DNA from: Bubalus kerabau
Lineage: Eukaryota; Chordata; Mammalia; Artiodactyla; Bovidae
Reading direction: 5' to 3'
DNA: 64,000 nucleotides
NCBI RefSeq assembly: GCF_029407905.1
Contig: NC_073624.1
Coordinates: 6,832,501-6,896,500, forward strand
A program made the position numbers and the translations under genes. Shown here piece after piece: positions 58,536 to 64,000 of the stretch; position 1 is the stretch's first letter; each line of letters begins with the position of its first letter. Under the pieces are notes generated by a model. That model was not told where the DNA came from, did no database searches, and was given only the letters and a program-made list of their open reading frames with translations.

Positions 58536-59647
58536 GGTTTAACTGTTTTTAAGTACATGGTTCAATGATGTTAAATACTTTCACACTGGTCACCACCATA
58601 CATTCCCATAGCTCTTTTCAGCTTATAGAATTGAATCTCTGTATCCATTAGACAAGACTCCACAGTTTCTCTTCCTTCTAGACCATGGCAACCACCAGTA
58701 TACTACGATTATTCTAAATACCTCATATAAGTTGAGTCACGTGTTATTTGATTTTTGCTGACTAACTTACTTCACTTGGCACAATGTCCGCAAGGTGCAG
58801 CGTGTGTCAGAATTTCCTTCCTTTTTATGACCAAATAATATTCCATTGTATGTGTATACTGAACTTCACTATCCATTCATTCATTAGTGGACACTTGAGT
58901 TACTTCCACATTTTAGGTGTTGTGAATAATGCTGCTACAAACAAGGCTGTGCAGATACTTTTTAGACTTTGCTTTCATTTTGGTGAGATATACACTCCAA
59001 AGTGGACTCCTGGATCACATGGTGATTCTGTGTTGAATTTCCTGAGGATCTGCTGTAAGTCTTCCAGTGTTTGTGCTATTTCACATGCCCACCGGTGGTG
59101 CCCACGTGCTCCAGTTTCTCCACAGCCTCGCCAACACTGTTGTTTCCTGTTTGATCGTAGTTATGAGTGTGACGTGGTATCTCATTTTGGTTTTGATTTG
59201 CACTTCATTACTGATGAGTGATGTTGAGCATTTTTTCCTGTTTTTTGGCCATTTGTCTACCTCGTTTAGAAAAGTATCTACTCAAGTCCTTGGCCCATTC
59301 TTGAAATAGGTTGGGGTTTTTTGCTTTGCTTGGGGGTTTTGTTGTTATTACTTGGTGGAGTTTTAGGAGTTCTCTATAGATTCTGGATATTAATCCCTTA
59401 TCAGATACATGATTTTTAAATATTTTCTCCCAATTTGTAGGTTGCCTTTTAACTCTGTTGACAGTGTATTTTGATGTACAACATTTTTAAATTTTCATGA
59501 AGTTTAATTTGTCTACTTTTTGTTATGTGGGGCTTTGGGTTCATAACCAAAAAAAAAAAAATCATTGCCAGTCCAGTGTCATGAAACATTGGTGTCACGT
59601 TTTCCTCAAAGAGCTTTGTTGTTTTAGGTCCCACATCTAGGTCCTTC

Positions 59648-59925
59648 TGGAGAAGGCAGTGGCACCCCACTCCAGTACTCTTGCCTGGAAAATCCCATGG
59701 ACGGAGGAGCCTGGTAGGCTGCAGTCCATGGGGTTGCTAAGAGTCGGGCATGACAGAGCAACTTCACTTTCACTTTTCACTTTCATGCATTGGAGAAGGC
59801 AATGGCAACCCACTCCAGTGTTCTTGCCTGGAGAATCCCAGGGACAGGGGAGCCTGGTGGGCTGCCGTCTATGGGGTCGCACAGAGTCGGACACGACTGA
59901 AGTGACTTAGCATAGCATAGCATAG
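59648..59925 (+). mobile_element. Bov-A2 SINE, sense, 14-bp target-site duplication, AGCAT tail
   Basis: A dimeric Bov-A2 starting tggagaaggcagtggcaccc and ending in a four-unit (agcat) tail instead of the usual AGC. Direct repeats catctaggtccttc (59634-59647) and catctcggtccttc (59926-59939) differ at one base. Confidence 0.95.
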
Positions 59926-60277
59926 CATCTCGGTCCTTCATCCATCTTGAGTTGATTTTTGTATATGCTGTTAGGAAAAGGTCCAACTTCATTCTTTTGC
60001 ATGTGAATATTCAGGTTTCCTTGTACCATTTGTTGCAAAGACTGTCCTTTCCCCATTGGATGATCTTGGCACCCTTGTCAAAAATTGTTTGATCATATAT
60101 GGAAGGGTTTATTTCTGGGCTCTCTATTCTCTTCTGTTGGGCAATATCTCTGTTTTTAATGCCAATGCCGTGCTGTTGGTTACTGTAGCTTTTAAGTTAG
60201 AAGCATGAGTCCTCCAGTTTTGTTTTTTTTCTTTCAAGATTGTCTTGACTATTCAGGTTTCCTTAAGATTCTACATG

Positions 60278-60393
60278 GGAATTTCCTGGCAGTCCAGTGG
60301 TTAGGACTCCATGCTTTCAGTGCTGAGGGCCTAGGTTCAATCCCTAGTCAGAGAACTAAGATCCTGCAAGATATGAGGCCAGCAACAACAAAA
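60278..60393 (+). mobile_element. CHR-type SINE, sense, target-site duplication
   Basis: gaatttcctggcagtccagt, ggttaggactccatgctttc, ggttcaatccctagtcagag and an A-rich tail. Direct repeats aagattctacatg (60265-60277) and aagattccacatg (60394-60406) differ at one base. Confidence 0.92.
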
Positions 60394-61062
60394 AAGATTC
60401 CACATGAATTTTAGGATAGCTTTTTTGACTTTTGCAAAAAACTTTGTTGGAATTTTGATTGTGTTGACTCTGTGGGTCACTCTATAGATATTTTAATAAT
60501 ACTGAATTTTCTAATCCATGAGCGTAGGATGTGTTTCCATTTGTATCTTCTTTAATTCCTTTTGGCAATGTTTTGTAGTTTTCATTGCACAAGTCTTTCA
60601 CTTCCATAGTTAATACTTAAGTATTTTATAATTTTGATGCTATCAAGAATCAAACTGTTTTTGTTATTTCCTTTTCAGATTGTTCATGTATAGAAAGGCA
60701 ACTGATTTTTCTGTGTTAACTTAGTATCCTGCTACTTTGCTGAATTCATTTATTAGTTCTAGGGGTTTATGTGTGTGTGTGAACTCTAGAGTTTTCTATA
60801 AACATAAGATTCATATCTTCAAGCAGATAATTTTACCTTTTTCTTTCCAGTTTGAACCCCTTTCATTTCCTTCTCCTTCTTAATTGTCCTGGCTAGAACT
60901 TACTCTGTTGGTTGGAAGTGGTGAAAGCCAGTGTCCTTGTTTTGCTCCTCATCTTAGAAGAAACACTGCTGGTCGTTCACCATTAAATATGATGTTCCTT
61001 GTAGGTTTTTCATATGTTTCTTTTGTTTCCTTTTATTCCTAGTTTGTTGAGTGTTTTCATCA

Positions 61063-61125
61063 TACTGCTGCTGCTGCTAAGTCGCTTCAGTCGTGTCCAA
61101 CTCTGCGTGACCCCATAGACGGCAT
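61063..61125 (-). mobile_element. Bov-A2 SINE fragment, antisense
   Basis: ctgctgctgctgctaagtcg, gtgtccaactctgcgtgacc and ccatagacggca are the tail end of Bov-A2 in reverse, stopping abruptly after about 60 bp. Confidence 0.85.
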
Positions 61126-61904
61126 GTAGCGTGTACACTGATCCATTTCTGTCTGTTGGACCATCCTTGCAGTCCAGGAATGAACCCCACTTGGTCAGGA
61201 TATATAATCTTTCCATGTGCTGTTGAATTCTGTTTGCTAGTGTTTTGTTGAGGATTTTTGCATCAGTGTTTATAAAGGATATTCGTCTGTAGGGTTTGTG
61301 TGTCTCTGTGTGTGTGTTTGTCTTTTTCTGGCTTTGGTATCTGCTAGTGCTGGCCTCATTAGAATGATTTTGAAAATATCCCCTTCTCTTCAGTTTTCGG
61401 GAGAAGTTTCACAAGGACAGGTATTAGTTCTTTCTTAAACACTGGGTGAAATTTACCAGTGAAGCCATCATCAGGTCCAGGGCGTTTCTTTTTCGGGAGT
61501 TTTGTGATTTAGCCTTGGTAGATTTTGTGTTTCTGGAAATTTGTCCATTTCATGTATTATCCAGCTTACCGGTGTACAGTTGCTCACAGTACTCTCTTTA
61601 ATCCTTTTATTTCTGTAGAATCAGTAGTGACATCCTCAGTTTGGTCTTTCTCTGTTCATAGTCTGTTCTTCTCTGTTTCGTTTATCTTTGTTTCAATCCT
61701 TACTATCTCCTTCCTTCTGCTAGCTTTGGGTTTAGTTTGTTCTTTTTGTGGTTCCTTAACTTACAAAGTTATAAAGTTAGGTTGCTTGCCCTTGGCTGGG
61801 AGTGGGAGATGGGCAGAATCAACTGCCATTTTCCGTCCACGTCTCTCTGGGAAGTCGCAGGCCTTCAGCAGACTCCAGGGCTCTGGAGCTGTTCCACCAG
61901 ATAG

Positions 61905-62060
61905 ATTCCACCAGTGCAGTAACTGTCTGGGCGTGGGGACAGGTTCCCGGTGCTGCCTACTCTACAGTCTGCCCAGAATCCCAAAATCTGCATTTTTAAC
62001 ACGTTTCCAGGTGATGCCAACGCTGCCGGTCCAGGGACCACACTTTAAGAAGCCCTGAAC
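61905..62060 (+). mobile_element. MER5A-like element, right part
   Basis: aaaatctgcatttttaacac, gtttccaggtgatgccaacg and ggtccagggaccacacttta match the right half of MER5A. It pairs with the left part at 56915-56994, about 4.9 kb away across the L1 cluster. Confidence 0.7.
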
Positions 62061-62439
62061 TAAATGCTATAAGGTCCTTTCTCTAAGGCCCGAATAGGCC
62101 CTGCAGGATCTTTCTCCTCTGGAAGTAATACAGTAAATTAATTGCATGTTTTTTTTGTTTGTTTGTTTTGTTTTTTAATTTAGTAGCATCATTTTACTGA
62201 TGTCATTTCCTGGTGAGGGAGTTTGATTTTTTTATTTTTTTTTTAATGAGAAAAATGGGGCCTATGGGCTGGTTCTGGGCAAGAAGTTTTGTGAAGCCCT
62301 GCCAGGGACACAGGGGCATGTGTTGAGGTGGGAAGGAAATGGACAGTGTTCAGACCCAAGGGGATGACAAGGCTGCTCCGCTGGTAGCTCATTGTCGGCC
62401 TGTGTCTGGCACATGGGTGTCTTGGGTCAGGTTTGCTGA
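62061..62439. other. Intronic stretch with T-rich runs
   Basis: T- and GTTT-rich at 62148-62245, possibly an old A-tail in reverse. Nothing else can be named. Confidence 0.4.
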
Positions 62440-62645
62440 GCACTTTTGATCCAGCCACTGTTAAAAGCCTGGATTAACACATTCAACCTTCCCAACATCT
62501 CGGTGAGGTAGATCATACCAGCAGGTCCATGTCTGCAGACTGAAGAGACGAAGGTTAGGACTGTGACCAAGAACAGCACAAAGATGGGCAGCAGTCGAGT
62601 CACTTAACTAAGGAGTGACTTGGATTCCAGAGTCCACACCTGTAG
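62440..62645 (-). mobile_element. MIR SINE, antisense
   Basis: cattcaaccttcccaacatc, gaggtagatcataccagcag and tgaagagacgaaggttagga, then agtcacttaactaaggagtg follow MIR in reverse. Confidence 0.6.
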
Positions 62646-62730
62646 CCAAATACAGCCAGACCTCGAGTACTGGGGTCCCTTCCTGCTTGTCAGGATATTT
62701 GGACTGCAAGTTACAGAGTTAAACTAAAGA

Positions 62731-62752
62731 GTGTGTGTGTGTGTGTGTGTGT
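62731..62752. repeat. (GT)11 microsatellite
   Basis: Eleven uninterrupted GT units, probably polymorphic. Confidence 0.97.
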
Positions 62753-64000
62753 TTTAAGAAAAGTGTCCTCCTCCTCAACAGGTCTGGACACAAGGTGGTC
62801 CAGTGCTCAATTATGTTCCAGAAATGCAGACTCTGCCCGCCCTGTCCGGCTGTAGCGCTCAGCATGCTGGGCTCTGTCTCCCGGGCTGCCTCCCTGTGGT
62901 GACGAGATGGTGTGACAGAGCTCACCATCCCCTCCTCACAGAGGCCGAGTGAGGAGGCGACTGACTGTCCTGTTTCCTGTCCCTTGGTAGAGGCCTAAAC
63001 TTTCTCAGAAATTCTGTTCTCTTCAGACTTTACTGCCAGAAATGTTTGACACACCCCTTCCTCAATGGCCACCAGGGCAGGGAGGGCCCGGAGCGTGAGC
63101 CCCCTGGGTGGCGGACCGTTCAGGGCTCGTTTAGGAGAACGGGTGTAGCAGAAAGGCCTGTGGGTGACCGTGAAGGAGTTAGCCACGTTTCTTCTCTCCG
63201 GCTGATGATTGAGACCTGTGTTCTGAAGGGACCCTGTGGCACTGACAAGGGCTGCCTGAGACGCTGCCAACCGCCCTTGGTTTACCCTGGGCCAGGAAGT
63301 CTTATTTCTTGGCAAGGGTGTGAGGGCACGTGGTTATCAGCACCCGGAAGGACGTCGCTCTTCCAGGGCTCTCTCAGCACCCTGTTCCTGCCCCAGTTGC
63401 CTCTGGAGGAGGCCAGGTGTGGTCAGCCAGGACCGGCTCTGACCGGGCGCGGGTTTCTCCCCTTCTGAGGCTCCAGGCACCTCGTCTGAGAGCGGGGCTG
63501 TCACAGGCTGGCTATGACCAGACGGGGCACATCCAGCGATGGCCGCCGCACGGTGCAGGGCGACTTGGGCCGCGCTGTGGCTGCATCCGTGTAGTTCTCC
63601 GTCGGCATCAGCATCAGGGGCGCTCGATCCAGCTCTCTGTCACCCTACTGCTGCCGCTGTGGGTTAGGGGCGTCCACTCCATGGCTCTGTCCAGGCGGGC
63701 TTCACGAACCCCGCTCTGTGAGGCGTTCCCGACTGCTGCAGGCCTGTGAGCCATGTGGACCCTGACGGGCTGCCATCCCAGGCAACAGAGCAAAGATGGA
63801 AGGGCGCCCTTTGGTCCCCTTTGTCCCTGGAGGGGTGTGGTGTGTGTTGGGGGGGGGCCATTTTCCACAAGTGTAACTGCTTATGGAGCACTTTTATTTT
63901 TCCTAGAATCAAGAACAAGCGTCCACCTCGTTCAGGTAGCCTCATCTATGTGGCCTCAGCCACCAGAAGAGTCTGCGCCTTTGCTCAGTGGGGCCAGTGG
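62753..64000. other. GC-richer, CpG-containing intronic stretch
   Basis: CpG is noticeably more frequent at 63040-63720 than in the surrounding intron. Several frames are open on both strands (63046-63468, 63330-63749), but none carries a recognisable domain. I see no ePHD-completing exon here. Confidence 0.45.

Larger units (their letters stand above)
57031..58539 (-). mobile_element. Inner L1 sequence, antisense, with ORF2 remnants and two CHR SINEs
   Basis: The 3' end (attgaagtatagttgattta) is followed on the minus strand by an ORF2 C-terminal piece at 57703-57317 (KWDQ, KSFCTAKETINKM, KRCSTSLITREMQIK). Beyond the CHR at 57803-58003 lies an RT piece at 58437-58228 (FPLRSGTRQ, FNIVLEVLATAIR). 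These two parts are far apart in a normal ORF2, so about 1 kb is missing or two L1s abut. Confidence 0.82.
58540..61782 (-). mobile_element. Outer L1, antisense (3' UTR and ORF2 remnants), with nested SINEs
   Basis: 3' UTR phrases (accatggcaaccaccagtat, cctcatataagttgagtcac, ggatcacatggtgattctgt) run to about 59260. Decayed ORF2 antisense sequence (ttggtatctgctagtgctgg, aggtccagggcgtttctttt) ends near 61782. A Bov-A2, a CHR and a Bov fragment are inserted. Confidence 0.85.
35225..64000 (+). other. TCF20: TCF20 following intron, 5' part (ePHD-completing exons not found)
   Basis: Downstream of the donor I see repeats and non-coding DNA only. I looked for an acceptor followed by a Cys-x2-Cys, Cys-x4-Cys, His-Tyr-Pro-Cys pattern expected for the rest of the ePHD and found none. 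A long intron at this place in TCF20 is plausible. By-eye searching for exons under 100 bases is not fully reliable. Confidence 0.7.

Overview
This is nuclear DNA from a ruminant, most likely a bovid such as cattle, buffalo, sheep or goat. The evidence is the repeat content: BovB LINEs with reverse-transcriptase reading frames, Bov-A2 and Bov-tA SINEs, CHR-type tRNA-derived SINEs and a ruminant-type L1 3' end, many still flanked by target-site duplications (TSDs). There is no operon, CRISPR array, phage or bacterial gene.

Only one host gene can be supported: TCF20 (transcription factor 20, also called SPBP or AR1) on the + strand. Positions 1-29515 read as the 3' part of its first intron. Positions 29516-35224 are the giant coding exon, with the start codon at 29552 and 1891 codons ending in phase 0 at a GTGAGT donor. 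Positions 35225-64000 read as the following intron. The exon carries Gly/Ser and Ala tracts, two glutamine tracts, an AT-hook with basic nuclear-localisation sequence, and the first half of the C-terminal extended PHD (ePHD) zinc finger. I searched by eye for the small exons that complete the ePHD and did not find them, so the gene probably continues beyond 64000. The 5' non-coding exon and promoter are probably before position 1.

Upstream intron, in order: L1 3' ends (about 200-712), an old L1 invaded by Bov-A2 and BovB (1405-4185), BovB tails (5092, 11105), MIR and Bov SINEs, a long L2 (12498-14335) carrying a three-unit Bov-A element, a Tigger-like remnant (18112-18432), a second 2-kb BovB in the opposite orientation (20181-22195), an AT microsatellite, further SINEs, and a Bov-tA SINE 135 bp before the TCF20 acceptor. 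Downstream intron: a sense L1 tail just after the exon, Bov-A2, a BovB with an inverted middle segment (37998-39540), an L1 with an expanded TG/minisatellite (45530-46440), an L2 (51120-51780), and a stack of nested L1s and SINEs at 56995-61790 that appears to split an older MER5A-like element. The remaining gaps look like ordinary intronic DNA.

I found no new multi-gene system. The most interesting signals are structural. An L1 tail supplies both a stop codon and an AATAAA just after the TCF20 exon. Oppositely oriented BovB copies flank the exon. One BovB has an inverted middle, and one Bov-A element is a trimer.
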